A DNA stretch of 64,000 nt, taken from Micropruina glycogenica. Lineage in GTDB: Bacteria > Actinomycetota > Actinomycetes > Propionibacteriales > Propionibacteriaceae. Below, piece by piece: positions 42,721 through 51,618 of the stretch. The notes under the pieces were generated by a model, which worked only from the letters and a program-made list of their open reading frames with translations, did no database searches and had not been told where the DNA came from. The stretch is taken from NCBI RefSeq assembly GCF_900289045.1, contig NZ_LT985188.1, positions 2,728,001 through 2,792,000 of the forward strand. Direction: 5' to 3'. A program made the translations under genes and the position numbers. The first letter of the stretch is position 1; the number at the start of each line of letters is the position of its first letter.

Positions 42721-43297
42721 ATGGGCCTGCGCACCGAACCCGCCACGGCCGGCCGTTTCGCCGACGTCGAGGCGATCCTGGCGCCCAAGAAGGCGGGTGC
42801 GCAGGGCTGCTGGTGCCTCACCTACCGGCTCCCGCTCGCTGACAACGACGCGTTACGCCAGCCCCACCGCGCCGAGGAACTGCTGCGGCTGTGCCGTCGC
42901 CGCTCGCACGTGCCCGGCGTGCTCGCCTACGACGGCGATGAGGTGGTGGGCTGGGCGGCCATCGCACCACGCAGTGAACTGAAGGGCCTGGCCGAGAGCC
43001 ACTTTTGCCAGCGACCCGGACGATCCGTGGGCGCTGACCTGCTTTCGGGTGCGGGCGGGGCACGGACGACAGGGGGTGGCGCGGGCCCTGCTCACCGGAG
43101 CGGTCGAGTACGCCGTGGCCCAACACGCGCCGGCGGTGGTCGGTTACCCGGTGGACGCCGGCGATCAGCGCATCGACCGCACCCAGGCATCGGTCGGCCT
43201 GCTGTCGTGGTTCACCGACGCCGGTTTTCGTCAGGTGGGTGAGACCGGCTACCACGTGAACGGACGCCCCCGCGTCATCGTGCGCAAGGACCTCTGA
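42721..43297 (+). pseudogene. GNAT family acetyltransferase gene with single frameshift
   Basis: The first frame encodes MGLRTEPATAGRFADVEAIL to VGWAAIAPRSELKGLAESHF; at a TTTT run near 43003 the frame shifts, and the downstream frame gives ASDPDDPWALTCFRVRAGHG, then RQGVARALLTGAVEYA, which contains the acetyl-CoA-binding signature. Removing one base restores a 191-residue GNAT N-acetyltransferase. The second part is well conserved, so either a recent mutation or a homopolymer sequencing error. Confidence 0.75.
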
Positions 43298-43364
43298 CCG
43301 GTGCCGCTGACTACGTCGGCGCCACTCGACACCGAGGTCTCGACGGGTTCGACCAGCGAAACTC

Positions 43365-43658
43365 TCACAACCCCAGCACACTCACCGTGACCGCCACCGC
43401 GCTGCCGATGCCGATCGACTCGGCGCGCTGCACCGCGACCTTGATCGGCAGCAGGTAGCCCCCGTCTTTGGGGAACAGCGAGGTCGTCCACGTGGTGTCG
43501 CCGATCTGGGCCTGCACCGGAATCATGCCCCAGCCGTAAGTGACGGCCCTCGCCAGCACGGCCACCTCGTCGGCGACCCAGTCGGGCAGCGCCACGTAGG
43601 CGTACGGCGCCGGCCCGCGCCACTCGATCACCACCCCGTCGAAGTCGAACTCCGCCAC
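43365..43658 (-). CDS. DUF1905 domain protein
   Basis: A 97-residue single-domain DUF1905 protein: FDFDGVVIEWRGPAPYAYVA, VTYGWGMIPVQAQIGDTTW, TSLFPKDGGYLLPIKVAVQR. DUF1905 is a small beta-barrel domain of unknown function, often joined to a YdeI-type domain; another gene of that type lies at 48095. Start GTG 43658 is the first codon before the conserved region. A non-coding-looking fragment of another gene lies directly upstream. Confidence 0.75.
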   Translation of the reverse strand: MAEFDFDGVVIEWRGPAPYAYVALPDWVADEVAVLARAVTYGWGMIPVQAQIGDTTWTTSLFPKDGGYLLPIKVAVQRAESIGIGSAVAVTVSVLGL

Positions 43659-43689
43659 AGCAGGCAGTCTCTCACCACCATCGGACGAA

Positions 43690-43862
43690 TCAGCCGGTGG
43701 TGCGGCCCACCGTCCAGTAGCCCATGGCGTGCCCCTCGCGTTTGCCGGCTCCAGTGGCGGCGCGCAGCACGTCTTTGAGCGCCCTGGTCTGCGCGGTGTC
43801 GACGCACACCCAGCCGAACCAGCCGTGCACGCCGTCGAGGTCTGCCGCGACCCGTTCGGTGA
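43690..43862 (-). pseudogene. C-terminal gene fragment, family unknown
   Basis: A frame reading TERVAADLDGVHGWFGWVCV then DTAQTRALKDVLRAATGAG and ending GYWTVGRTTG before a stop. It looks like the end of a protein but is closed by a TGA just upstream (about 43862) and has no start codon. Probably a remnant; the family is not recognised. Confidence 0.4.
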
Positions 43863-43966
43863 GTCAAGCGTGGGTGCGACGCAACTCGACTGTCGCGAAC
43901 GGTGGGAATCCATATCCGCCGACCGGAGGCTGGATTCGTGTCAGCGGGTGCTGCCAGGGTGTGCGC

Positions 43967-44467
43967 ATGTCAGACGACCACGAACGCGACCTGCTGCTGA
44001 GCCGCCTACGCGGCCAGCGGAGCCACATTCTGGCCCAATTGGACGGCCTGCCTGACGCTCAGTTGCGCTCGGCCGTGCTGCCGTCGGGGTGGAGCCCGCT
44101 GGGGCTGGTGCGGCACCTCACCCTGTCTGACGAGCGGTACTGGTTCGAGGTGGTGATGGCCGGCGGGCCGCTCGACTTCTGGCCCGAAGGTCACAACGGC
44201 GATTGGACGGTCGGCGACCACGAGCCGTCCGAGCACGTGATCGAGGCCTACCGCACGGCTGCCGCGACCTCGGACGCGCTGATCGAGGCCACCGCACTCG
44301 ACACGCCCCCGGCCAGCCCCGAGCCCTGGTGGCAGAAGGCCGGCCTGGCCTTTCCCGACCTGCGCACCGTCGTCGTGCACGTGCTCGTCGAAACCGCCAC
44401 CCACGCCGGGCACCTCGACGCCGCCCGCGAACTCATCGACGGCACGCAGTACTTGGTTCTCGATTAG
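43967..44467 (+). CDS. DinB family protein (DUF664)
   Basis: A 166-residue four-helix-bundle protein. HILAQLDGLPDAQLRSAVLP, PLGLVRHLTLSDERYWFEVV and VHVLVETATHAGHLDAAREL carry the three histidines of the DinB/YfiT metal site; the group is DUF664, typical of actinobacteria. Some relatives are thiol (mycothiol, bacillithiol) transferases. ATG 43967 follows AGGGTG. It stands alone before a repeat cluster. Confidence 0.87.
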   Translation: MSDDHERDLLLSRLRGQRSHILAQLDGLPDAQLRSAVLPSGWSPLGLVRHLTLSDERYWFEVVMAGGPLDFWPEGHNGDWTVGDHEPSEHVIEAYRTAAATSDALIEATALDTPPASPEPWWQKAGLAFPDLRTVVVHVLVETATHAGHLDAARELIDGTQYLVLD

Positions 44468-44788
44468 GCGCCAGTTGGGGTGTCGAAACACACCGCATGG
44501 GTCTCGACAAGCTCGACCAGGGGAGGTCAGCATTCAACACGTCCCAACGAGTGCGCCTCGCCCGTCATGCCGCCTCGCCCGTCATGCCGCCTCGCCCGTC
44601 ATCCCGGCGAACGCCGGGATCTCAGAACCTGACCCAGGCGGTCTGGATCAGAGGTGCCACGTCGTCGACCGCGACCTCGTACTGACCCGCCTCGGACACA
44701 TGCCAGCCGAACACACCCAAATCGCAGCGGCCCTGCTGCGTGAGCAGACCCGCGGTCGCACTGATCTGCCGCGATCGGGGCGGAGGCG
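44468..44788. repeat. Repeat-filled gap between DinB and toxin genes
   Basis: GGGTCTCGACAAGCTCGACC at about 44502; a three-fold CGCCTCGCCCGTCATGC repeat at about 44565-44600; and a REP-like palindrome at 44601-44620 (ATCCCGGCG/CGCCGGGAT). The following 150 bp contain a minus-strand frame ending DDVAPLIQTAWVRF that may be the end of a lost gene; too weak to annotate. Confidence 0.6.
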
Positions 44789-45106
44789 TCAGGTGTCGAG
44801 GAGGGCGATGTCGAGGTCGTAGGCGAGGACGATGGCCTTAGCCAGCAGCATTTCCTGTTCGGAGCTCAGGAAGCCGACGGTTCGTCCGAGCAGGTTGGCG
44901 GGGATGGTCACAACGTTGTCAAGGGAGATCACGCTCAGCTGTTCGAGACCATTGTCCGGCCCGACCGAGACTTCGCTATTGAGACCCTTGATGGTCGAGG
45001 TGATCGGGGCGACGGTGACCTTCGTCATGGCGGCACGGGCAGCCTCACGGGTCAGTACGACCACTGGACGGGTCTTGTCCAACCGGGCCAGACAGATCTC
45101 GCGCAC
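44789..45106 (-). CDS. MazF/PemK-type mRNA interferase toxin
   Basis: A 105-residue type II toxin with the MazF/PemK fold: VREICLARLDKTRPVVVLTR (with the conserved RP-VVVL strand), VTVAPITSTIKGLNSEVSV, and GLEQLSVISLDNVVTIPANL. MazF toxins cleave specific RNA sequences. GTG 45106 start, one base after the antitoxin stop, so both are translated from one message. The N-terminal start at GTG rather than the upstream in-frame ATG is chosen since the conserved fold begins there. Confidence 0.87.
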   Translation of the reverse strand: MREICLARLDKTRPVVVLTREAARAAMTKVTVAPITSTIKGLNSEVSVGPDNGLEQLSVISLDNVVTIPANLLGRTVGFLSSEQEMLLAKAIVLAYDLDIALLDT

Positions 45107-45107
45107 G

Positions 45108-45341
45108 CTAGCCGGCGATGTCGAGGTGGCCGACCGTCCACTCCACCAGTGGGTCCAGATCATCGGCGGCACCCTGCTGGCGAAGGATCACAGCGTCGGC
45201 CTCGGCGGCCTGGCGTCGCATCTCACGCTCCAGCGCGGCACTGACCAGCTGTGCGCGGCTGGCGGCCTTGCCTTGGGCCACGGCTTGGTCGAGGAAAGCC
45301 ACCATCTCGTCAGGTAGCCGGACTGCAATCTGGGTGCTCAT
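45108..45341 (-). CDS. Ribbon-helix-helix antitoxin
   Basis: A 77-residue antitoxin partner of the MazF-type toxin. The N-terminal RHH DNA-binding domain is MSTQIAVRLPDEMVAFLDQA, followed by a helix SRAQLVSAALEREMRRQAAE; the acidic C-terminus (DLDPLVEWTVGHLDIAG) is expected to wrap the toxin. A compact palindrome 23 bp upstream of the start is the probable autoregulatory operator. Confidence 0.87.
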   Translation of the reverse strand: MSTQIAVRLPDEMVAFLDQAVAQGKAASRAQLVSAALEREMRRQAAEADAVILRQQGAADDLDPLVEWTVGHLDIAG

Positions 45342-45363
45342 GACACAAAGGTACCAGCCGTAC

Positions 45364-45378
45364 ATCCCGATATGGGAT
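45364..45378. promoter_or_regulatory. Palindrome upstream of the antitoxin gene
   Basis: ATCCCGATATGGGAT: 5-bp arms ATCCC/GGGAT with a 5-nt AT-rich centre, 22-37 bp before the antitoxin ATG. Size and place fit the operator bound by RHH antitoxins. Confidence 0.5.
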
Positions 45379-45576
45379 TCACTGTGATGCCGCCATCCGC
45401 GCGGTCGACCGCGCCGGCTGTTCGTGTCGACCACAGTCCCGCAGTGTCGCCGCGGCCGCGAGTTGTCCGCCGTTGAAGTCAGGAAGGCCGTGCGGGCTTG
45501 GTGGCGATGCCGTCCAGCCAGAGGGTGTCTGACTCGTCGCGGTGCGTTCCGGTGCTTGCCACGTGCTTGGGGTCGA

Positions 45577-48048
45577 TCACTGCTCGGGCAGGCTGATGTC
45601 GTCCGGGGTCTTGTCCGGACGCCACCCGCGCCACACCGGCATGCGCAGCCGGCCCGCCTGCGTCCAGACCCCGTAGGTGACCTCGCCGACCAGAATCGGC
45701 TCGACCCAGTGGGCGCCCTTGCGATCGGCCGCCGGAATGTCGGGCACCGTCGTCGCAGCCACCTCGATCTCTGACAGCACCAGCTTGGTGTCGGCCAGGT
45801 CCTTCTCGGTGAAGCCTGACCCGACTCGTCCGACGTAGGTGAGCGCGTCGCCGTTAGGCACCGCCATCAGCAGCGCACCGATGGTGCGGGCGCGGGCGCT
45901 CTCGCCGGGCGTCCAGCCGATGATCACCACCTCTTGGGCGAGCAGGTGCTTGATCTTGATCCAGGTGTCCACCCGGCGGCCCGGCTGATAGACGCTGTCG
46001 GGCCGCTTGGCCACCACGCCTTCGAGGCCCAGTTCGCGACTGATCGCCAGGGCCTCGTCGGCGTCGGTGCCGAGCTGGGTGCTGAGTTGAATGCGGCGGG
46101 TGCCGTCGCCGAGCAGTGCGGCCAGTTGCTCACGCCTGGCGGTGTAGGGCTCGTGCAGCTGCGAGCGTCCGTCGAGCCGAAGCAGGTCGAACACCATGTA
46201 GTGCGCCTCGCCGCGGTGTTCGGCCCGGTTCTGCAGCCGCTCGAAACTCGGCCGTCCGTCCGGGTCGAGAAACACCACCTCGCCGTCGAGCACGGCGTCG
46301 TGCGGAGCGATCAGGCGGGCGAGTTCGGCGAGTTCGGGGAAGTCCTTGGTGAGGTCGTGGCCCCGCCTGCTGGCGAGTCGCACCGCGCCGTCGTTCACCG
46401 TAGCCAGAGCCCGGTAGCCGTCCCACTTGACCTCGAACACCCAGTCGCCGTGTTGGACGTCTTGCGCGACGCCGGCCGTGGCGAGCATGGGGGCGATGGT
46501 GGGGGCCTCGGCGGAGGCGGTCTCGTCACGCTCGACCGCCGGGGACGACTCGGTTGGCGTCGTGGTCGAGCTTGGAGATCCCGGCGTTCGCCGGGATGAC
46601 GAAGGGGCGGGCCGGGATGACGATTTGTCATCGGCCGGCGCCATCAGGTGAATCAGCCAGTTCTTCTCGTCGCCGCCCATCTTCGTGTGCAGCAGCGCGA
46701 ACCGCCGGGGCACGCCGCCCAAGCCGCCGTCGGGGCGTCCGGTCAGGGTGGCGATCACCTCTTTGCCGTCGCGCCACTTCTCGAGCTCGAAGGTGCCGGC
46801 GTCCCAGATGTCAACGTGCCCGCCGCCGTACTCGCCGCGCGGAATATCGCCCTCGAAGCTGCCGTACTCGAGCGGGTGGTCTTCGGTCTGCACCGCCAGA
46901 TGGTTCACCGCCGGGTCGGTCGGTGGGCCTTTGGGTATGGCCCACGACACCAGTACCCCGTCGTGTTCGAGCCTGAAGTCGTAGTGCAGCCGGCGGGCGT
47001 GGTGCTCTTGAATCACGAACGAATTGCCTAGTGGACGAGGTTCCGGACGGTCCGCTGGCACCGGTTCGGGGGTCTTGGCCGGGTCGCGCATCGAGCGGTA
47101 GGTGGTGAGGCGGTCGGGGGTCTCGACGAGCTCGACCGGCGGGGACTCGACGAGCTCGACCGGCGGGAACTCGATCGCCGCGAAGGGGTCGCCCATGGAT
47201 GCGAGCCGCTCCAGCACCTCGTCGAACTCCAGTTGCCGCAGTCCCGGCCCCAGCTCGTCCCAGGTGCGCGGGGCCGCCACGGTCGGGTGCGCGCGCCCCC
47301 GCAGCGAGTAGGGGGCGATGGTGGTCTTTGCGGCGTTGTTCTGGCTCCAGTCGAGCAGCACCCGACCCTCGCGCAGCTTCTTGTTCATGTCGCTGACCAC
47401 CAGGTCGGGGCGCATCGCCTCCAACGTGAGGGCCAGCTCGTGCGCCCACGCCGACACCTCGTCGGACGTCATCTCGCCGCCGAGCGCGGCGTAGAGGTGA
47501 ATGCCCTTGCTGCCGCTGGTGACCGGCACCGAGGCGAACCCGACCTGATCGAGCACCTCGCGCAGCAACTGCGCCACCTCGACGCACTGCTCGATGCCCG
47601 CTCCCGCCCCCGGGTCGAGGTCGATCACCAGCCGGTTGGGGGGTTGCCGTTCGCCGTCGAGCACCGTCCACTGCGGCACGTGCAGTTCGAGCGCGGCCAA
47701 CTGCGCCAGCCACACCAGGGTCGCGGCGTCGTCGATCAGCGGGTAGACGTTGTCGCCCTCGGAGTGCTCGATGGTGAACGTGCGTACCCAGTCGGGCGTC
47801 GACTTGGGGTCGAGGTTCTTGTGAAAGAACGGCGTCTGCGGCTGCTCAGGGGTGCCGACGCCGTTGGGCCAGCGCTTGCGAGTGGCCGGGCGATGCGCCG
47901 CGTGCGGCACGAAGTACGGCGCGACGGCCTGGTAGTACGCGATCACGTCGCCCTTGGTGGTGCCCGTCTCGGGGTACAGCACCTTGTCGAGGTTGGTCAC
48001 CTTGATCAGGCGACCGTCGACGTCGAGGTGCTGATCGGCCGGGCTCAT
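45577..48048 (-). CDS. ligD: LigD: ATP-dependent DNA ligase with polymerase and phosphoesterase domains
   Basis: An 823-residue three-domain NHEJ enzyme. Residues 1-290 are the primase-like polymerase with VIDLDPG (D143, D145); 335-470 the 3'-phosphoesterase with HHARRLHYDFRLEHDG (His/Asp ligands); 515-823 the ATP ligase with K541 in EVKWDGYR. It repairs double-strand breaks with Ku; no ku gene lies nearby. Both linkers contain translated genome repeats: residues 294-312 (PPVELVESPPVELVETPDR) come from two copies of the GAGCTCGTCGAGACC repeat and residues 478-495 (SRPAPSSSRRTPGSPSST) from a REP-like palindrome. The frame stays open. ATG 48048 start, divergent from a YdeI-type gene. Confidence 0.95.
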   Translation of the reverse strand: MSPADQHLDVDGRLIKVTNLDKVLYPETGTTKGDVIAYYQAVAPYFVPHAAHRPATRKRWPNGVGTPEQPQTPFFHKNLDPKSTPDWVRTFTIEHSEGDNVYPLIDDAATLVWLAQLAALELHVPQWTVLDGERQPPNRLVIDLDPGAGAGIEQCVEVAQLLREVLDQVGFASVPVTSGSKGIHLYAALGGEMTSDEVSAWAHELALTLEAMRPDLVVSDMNKKLREGRVLLDWSQNNAAKTTIAPYSLRGRAHPTVAAPRTWDELGPGLRQLEFDEVLERLASMGDPFAAIEFPPVELVESPPVELVETPDRLTTYRSMRDPAKTPEPVPADRPEPRPLGNSFVIQEHHARRLHYDFRLEHDGVLVSWAIPKGPPTDPAVNHLAVQTEDHPLEYGSFEGDIPRGEYGGGHVDIWDAGTFELEKWRDGKEVIATLTGRPDGGLGGVPRRFALLHTKMGGDEKNWLIHLMAPADDKSSSRPAPSSSRRTPGSPSSTTTPTESSPAVERDETASAEAPTIAPMLATAGVAQDVQHGDWVFEVKWDGYRALATVNDGAVRLASRRGHDLTKDFPELAELARLIAPHDAVLDGEVVFLDPDGRPSFERLQNRAEHRGEAHYMVFDLLRLDGRSQLHEPYTARREQLAALLGDGTRRIQLSTQLGTDADEALAISRELGLEGVVAKRPDSVYQPGRRVDTWIKIKHLLAQEVVIIGWTPGESARARTIGALLMAVPNGDALTYVGRVGSGFTEKDLADTKLVLSEIEVAATTVPDIPAADRKGAHWVEPILVGEVTYGVWTQAGRLRMPVWRGWRPDKTPDDISLPEQ

Positions 48049-48094
48049 GGCGGCCAGTCTGGCACCCGTGCGACGGCGCTGGCAGGGTGAGCGC

Positions 48095-48553
48095 ATGGCG
48101 ACTCTGGAGTTGACCCGGGTGCTGGCACCCCGCGGACCGGCCGGTGCACTGGTGCTCACCGACGAAGAGGTCGCCGTGCTGGGCGGCGGCAAGCGCGCCG
48201 GGGTGCTGGTGCGTGTGGGTGACCGCGAGGCGCGGTTGCGGCTGGGCGTGATGGGCGTCGAGAACCTGATCGGCATGAGCAAGGCGACCCGCACCGACCT
48301 GGGGCCCGAGGTGGGCCAGCAGGTCACGGCAACCATCACCGTCGACGAGGCGCCGCGCGAGGTCGACGTGCCCGACGACCTGGCCGTCGCGCTGGCCGGG
48401 GACGCCGCCGCCAAGGACGCCTTCGAGGCCCTGCCCTTCAGCGCACGCAAAGAGTTCGCGGTCTGGGTGGGCGGGGCGAAACGTGCCGACACTCGTGCGC
48501 GTCGGCTGGAGGACACGCTGCGCCTGCTGCACGAGGGGAAGCGCCTCAGCTAG
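48095..48553 (+). CDS. DUF1905/YdeI (OmpD-associated) family protein
   Basis: A 152-residue protein with an N-terminal DUF1905-like barrel (residues 1-85) and the C-terminal YdeI helix region: FEALPFSARKEFAVWVGGAK, then RADTRARRLEDTLRLLHEG. This architecture is labelled YdeI/bacteriocin-protection-like; the function in actinobacteria is unknown. It is divergent from ligD with a 46-bp gap between starts, so the two share a promoter region. ATG 48095 follows CAGGGTG. Confidence 0.82.
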   Translation: MATLELTRVLAPRGPAGALVLTDEEVAVLGGGKRAGVLVRVGDREARLRLGVMGVENLIGMSKATRTDLGPEVGQQVTATITVDEAPREVDVPDDLAVALAGDAAAKDAFEALPFSARKEFAVWVGGAKRADTRARRLEDTLRLLHEGKRLS

Positions 48554-48952
48554 GCGCTCCTCGCGCCGAAGAGCGAGCGCTCGCGGTGCCGACCTGCCGA
48601 CTCTTTCGGCCCGTCGTGATCGGTCGGGGTCGGTTTTCGGCGGAAAGTCGGATGCCCACCACCGCGACCAGGTGAGCAACCTCTGACCGTCCATCGACCC
48701 CCAGCCAATGCGACTTGACCGCAACCGAATGACGGTTCCGAGTGCCAGCCCAAGCAGCTCCAGCGCATCACCGACGGGTCGCGGTGCGGCGTGCCGCCCA
48801 AACCACCTGATTCTGACGGGCTGGACGATCGGGTTCGGCCGCTGGGTGCGGCGCGCCGGCAAGGAGCGCGCCCGCCGTCAGGTGGGGGTAACACGGGCAG
48901 CACCCGCGAGGCGTCCGACTGGGACAGCTTTGTACGTGCCACTCCGGTCTCT
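48554..48952. other. Gap without recognised gene
   Basis: No frame in these 400 bp shows a recognisable protein. It leads into a tandem repeat array at 48953. Confidence 0.5.
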
Positions 48953-49065
48953 GGTCGGGTTCGGTCGAGACCCGCGCTGGTCGGGCTCGGTCGAGACCTG
49001 CGCTGGGTCGGGCTCGGTCAAGACCTGCGCCGGTCGGGGTTTTGACGCACTCGATCAGCGGGACG
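48953..49065. repeat. Tandem array of about 26-bp repeat units
   Basis: GGTCGGGTTCGGTCGAGACC at 48953, GGTCGGGCTCGGTCGAGACC at 48979 and GGTCGGGCTCGGTCAAGACC at 49006 are successive units with short CTGCGCTG spacers; a fourth, degenerate unit follows at 49032. Variant of the dispersed repeat family. Confidence 0.75.
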
Positions 49066-49123
49066 GGCGTCGGCCGGCTCGGCGGCGTCCGGTCGCTTTC
49101 GCATCGCATGGAAGACTCACCCC

Positions 49124-49957
49124 ATGCAGTGGGGTGACCGCGACGGCTACGTCAAAGAGTCCACCTGGGCCACCCTGCCCGCAGTGCTGCTGGGGCTGGG
49201 GGCGATGTTTCTGCTGGTGTACCACCAGTACACCTTGGGCTACCTCCTGGTGGCGTGCGGCCTGTTCGGCGCCTGGCTGTGCGACTTCACCACCTTGTCG
49301 GTCGGGTTGCTCGCCGACATCACCACGGTGGCGACCGGTGTGGTGATTCTGAGCCTGTCCGACCTGGCGGCCGACCTGTCGAACCTGGGCATGCTGCGCT
49401 TCGCCGTGGTGCTCGGCGGTGCCGTCGCCGTGCCGTACGCGCTGCACCGCTGGGTGTTTCGCGCCGAGCCGGTCAAGTTTCCGTGGGGCGGGTGGCGCTG
49501 GAACCGCGCCCAGTGGACGTACCTGGCCGCCGTCGTGGTGGTCGGCTACCTGGTGCTGCCGTGGTACTTCATCAGCACCGGCGTGTACCTCAACTGGCCG
49601 CCGGTGCACACCCCCGACCAGGTCGTCCGGCTGTTCATCGGCGTGAACGCCGTCGGAATCTGGGACGAGCTGTTCTTCATCTGCATCGTCTTCACCCTGT
49701 ACCGGCGGCACTTCAAGCTGTGGCAGGCGAACCTGCTGCAGGCGATGATCTTCGTGTCGTTTCTGTGGGAACTGGGCTACCAGTCGTGGGGCCCCCTGCT
49801 CACCATTCCGTTCGCTCTGGTACAGGGCGCCATCTTTCAGCTGACCAAGAACCTGGCCTACGTGATAACCGTGCACCTGTTGTTCGACCTGGTGGTGTTC
49901 TTGGTGCTGATCCACGGGCACAATCCTGCTTGGCCGCACATCTTCATCACCGCCTAG
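49124..49957 (+). CDS. CPBP-like polytopic membrane protein
   Basis: A 277-residue protein with about eight predicted helices. The C-terminal half contains GVNAVGIWDELFFICIVFTL and LAYVITVHLLFDLVVF, which place a Glu and a His as in CPBP (Rce1-like) intramembrane proteases, but the usual EE-x3-R motif is only partly conserved (DE-LFF...YRR). So it may be an inactive or divergent member. ATG 49124 start. The galM gene follows 8 bp later and overlaps none of it; the two are probably co-transcribed. Confidence 0.65.
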   Translation: MQWGDRDGYVKESTWATLPAVLLGLGAMFLLVYHQYTLGYLLVACGLFGAWLCDFTTLSVGLLADITTVATGVVILSLSDLAADLSNLGMLRFAVVLGGAVAVPYALHRWVFRAEPVKFPWGGWRWNRAQWTYLAAVVVVGYLVLPWYFISTGVYLNWPPVHTPDQVVRLFIGVNAVGIWDELFFICIVFTLYRRHFKLWQANLLQAMIFVSFLWELGYQSWGPLLTIPFALVQGAIFQLTKNLAYVITVHLLFDLVVFLVLIHGHNPAWPHIFITA

Positions 49958-49965
49958 GAGCCCTC

Positions 49966-50952
49966 GTGTCCCGGTCCCTGCCCTCCCCCGTGCCGTTCGG
50001 CAGCGTCAACGGCGAGCCGGTTGAGCTCGTCCGCCTCGAAGCCGACGACCTGGCCGTCGAGTTGTTGTCGATCGGCGCCGCCGTGCATCGGGTGGTGGTG
50101 GCCGGACGCGACGTGGCGCTCGGTCACCCCGACGCCCAGGGCTACGCCGACTCGATGTTCTGCATCGGCCTCACCATCGGACGGTTCGCCAACCGCATCG
50201 GCGGCGCCCGGTTCACGTTGGACGGTTCCCGCTACATTCTGAGCGCCAACGAGGGCGCCAGCACGTTGCACGGAGGCCCGGACGGCTTTCACCGACGGGT
50301 CTGGACGATCACCGAGGTGGGGCCCGATTCGGTGACGTTCGGCATCGTCAGCGCCGATGGCGATCAGGGCTTTCCGGGCGAGCTGACGGCGTCGGTGCGG
50401 TACACGATCGCGCCGGGTGAGCTGCGCATGACCTATTCGGCCACCACCACCGCGCCCACCGTGGTGAACTTCACCAACCACAGTTACTTCAACGCAGCTG
50501 GCGAGGCGTCCGGCTCTACCGACGAGCAGCTGATCGCGGTGCCGGGCGCGCAGGTGGTCGAGGTGAACGATGAGCTGATCCCCACTGGACGGCTCGTTCC
50601 CGTCGGTTTGCACGATCTGCGCACCCCACGGCGCATCGTGGACGCCGCCCCGCTCGACACCTGCTTCGTGGTGGACGGCGAGCCGGGCACGCTGCGTCCA
50701 CACGCCACGTTGAGTGCCACCGACCTGGCCATCGACGTGCTGAGCGACCAGCCGGGCATTCAGCTGTACACCGCCGACGTGATGAACGACGTGCCGGGGC
50801 TCACGGGCACGTACGGCCCGCGGTCGGGTTTGGCGCTCGAGACCCAGAACTTTCCCGACGCCCCCAACCACGAGGGCTTTCCGAACTCGGTGCTGCGCCC
50901 GGGTGAGCAGTTCACGAGCACGACGATCTGGCGGTTCCGCCCGCTCGGCTGA
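49966..50952 (+). CDS. galM: Aldose 1-epimerase (galactose mutarotase)
   Basis: A 328-residue beta-sandwich epimerase that interconverts alpha and beta anomers of hexoses. Family motifs: TIGRFANRIGGARFTLDG, LHGGPDGFHRRVW with the first His, VVNFTNHSYFNAAG with the catalytic His and LALETQNFPDAPNHEGFP with the catalytic Glu. GTG 49966 follows TAGGAG. No galK, galT or galE lies next to it, although lacZ is 29 kb away. Confidence 0.92.
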   Translation: MSRSLPSPVPFGSVNGEPVELVRLEADDLAVELLSIGAAVHRVVVAGRDVALGHPDAQGYADSMFCIGLTIGRFANRIGGARFTLDGSRYILSANEGASTLHGGPDGFHRRVWTITEVGPDSVTFGIVSADGDQGFPGELTASVRYTIAPGELRMTYSATTTAPTVVNFTNHSYFNAAGEASGSTDEQLIAVPGAQVVEVNDELIPTGRLVPVGLHDLRTPRRIVDAAPLDTCFVVDGEPGTLRPHATLSATDLAIDVLSDQPGIQLYTADVMNDVPGLTGTYGPRSGLALETQNFPDAPNHEGFPNSVLRPGEQFTSTTIWRFRPLG

Positions 50953-51029
50953 CCGTTATCGGGTCACGTGACGCGAGTTGGGGACGGTTCCTATCCTGCG
51001 CCAACAGGTACAGTGGCGCGAACGCACCG

Positions 51030-51563
51030 CTACGCGGCCAGCAGCAGCGCCAGCACGGCGGTGTCGGCGTCTTCGTTGGGGTCGATGCCCGCGCGGCTGA
51101 CCATGCGGGCGATGTTGCCACGACGGTCGGCCTCGACCCAGGCGGCGCGGTGATCGAGGCCCAGGTGCGGAAGGCCCGGCAGCAGCACGCACCCGGCGGC
51201 CACGTCGTCCTGCTCGGGCAGCGACGGACGAATCTCGCTCGGCGGGTGCAGCACGATCAGCCCGGGCGGCTGGTGGGCCGCGAACTGGCCGGGCAGCACC
51301 GCGTTCTGCCCCACCACCGGACCCTCGGCGATCACCAGCCCGACGGCCCCCGGGTGGGACGACTCGGGCCGCTCTTCACGCACCCGAAACACGGTGCTGG
51401 TGAGCAGCATGCCGGGCACACTCGCCACCCGCACCGCGAGCAGCAGAAAGCGCGCCCACTCCACGGTGCTGGCCGGCCAGCGGCCGGACACCAGAAAGCC
51501 GCTGAGCACGCCCTGGGCCTGGAAGGGCGACACCTCGACCGAAATATCGTCATGTTCATGCAT
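51030..51563 (-). CDS. Hypothetical protein
   Basis: A 177-residue protein starting MHEHDDISVEVSPFQAQGVL after a perfect AGGAGGT ribosome-binding site. No membrane segment or signal peptide; it has a PGLIVLHPPSEIRPSLPEQD segment and alternating strands. I recognise no family. Two inverted repeats upstream (51619-51744) may contribute to its regulation. It is divergent from DUF6421. Confidence 0.65.
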   Translation of the reverse strand: MHEHDDISVEVSPFQAQGVLSGFLVSGRWPASTVEWARFLLLAVRVASVPGMLLTSTVFRVREERPESSHPGAVGLVIAEGPVVGQNAVLPGQFAAHQPPGLIVLHPPSEIRPSLPEQDDVAAGCVLLPGLPHLGLDHRAAWVEADRRGNIARMVSRAGIDPNEDADTAVLALLLAA

Positions 51564-51618
51564 CTCGACCTCCTGTAGCAGCCATACCGGAGTTGGCCAC
51601 ATGGTGAATCACATCGGT

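Noticed and set aside
44625-44788. Minus-strand frame ending DDVAPLIQTAWVRF
   Set aside because: It looks slightly protein-like and ends just before a REP palindrome, but there is no start codon or family match; too weak to call a pseudogene.
48049-48516. N-terminal extension of LigD
   Set aside because: It would overlap the YdeI-type gene on the opposite strand; ATG 48048 gives the usual polymerase-domain start.
49124-49957. Confident call of an active CPBP protease
   Set aside because: Only part of the EE-x3-R motif is visible, so I kept it as CPBP-like.
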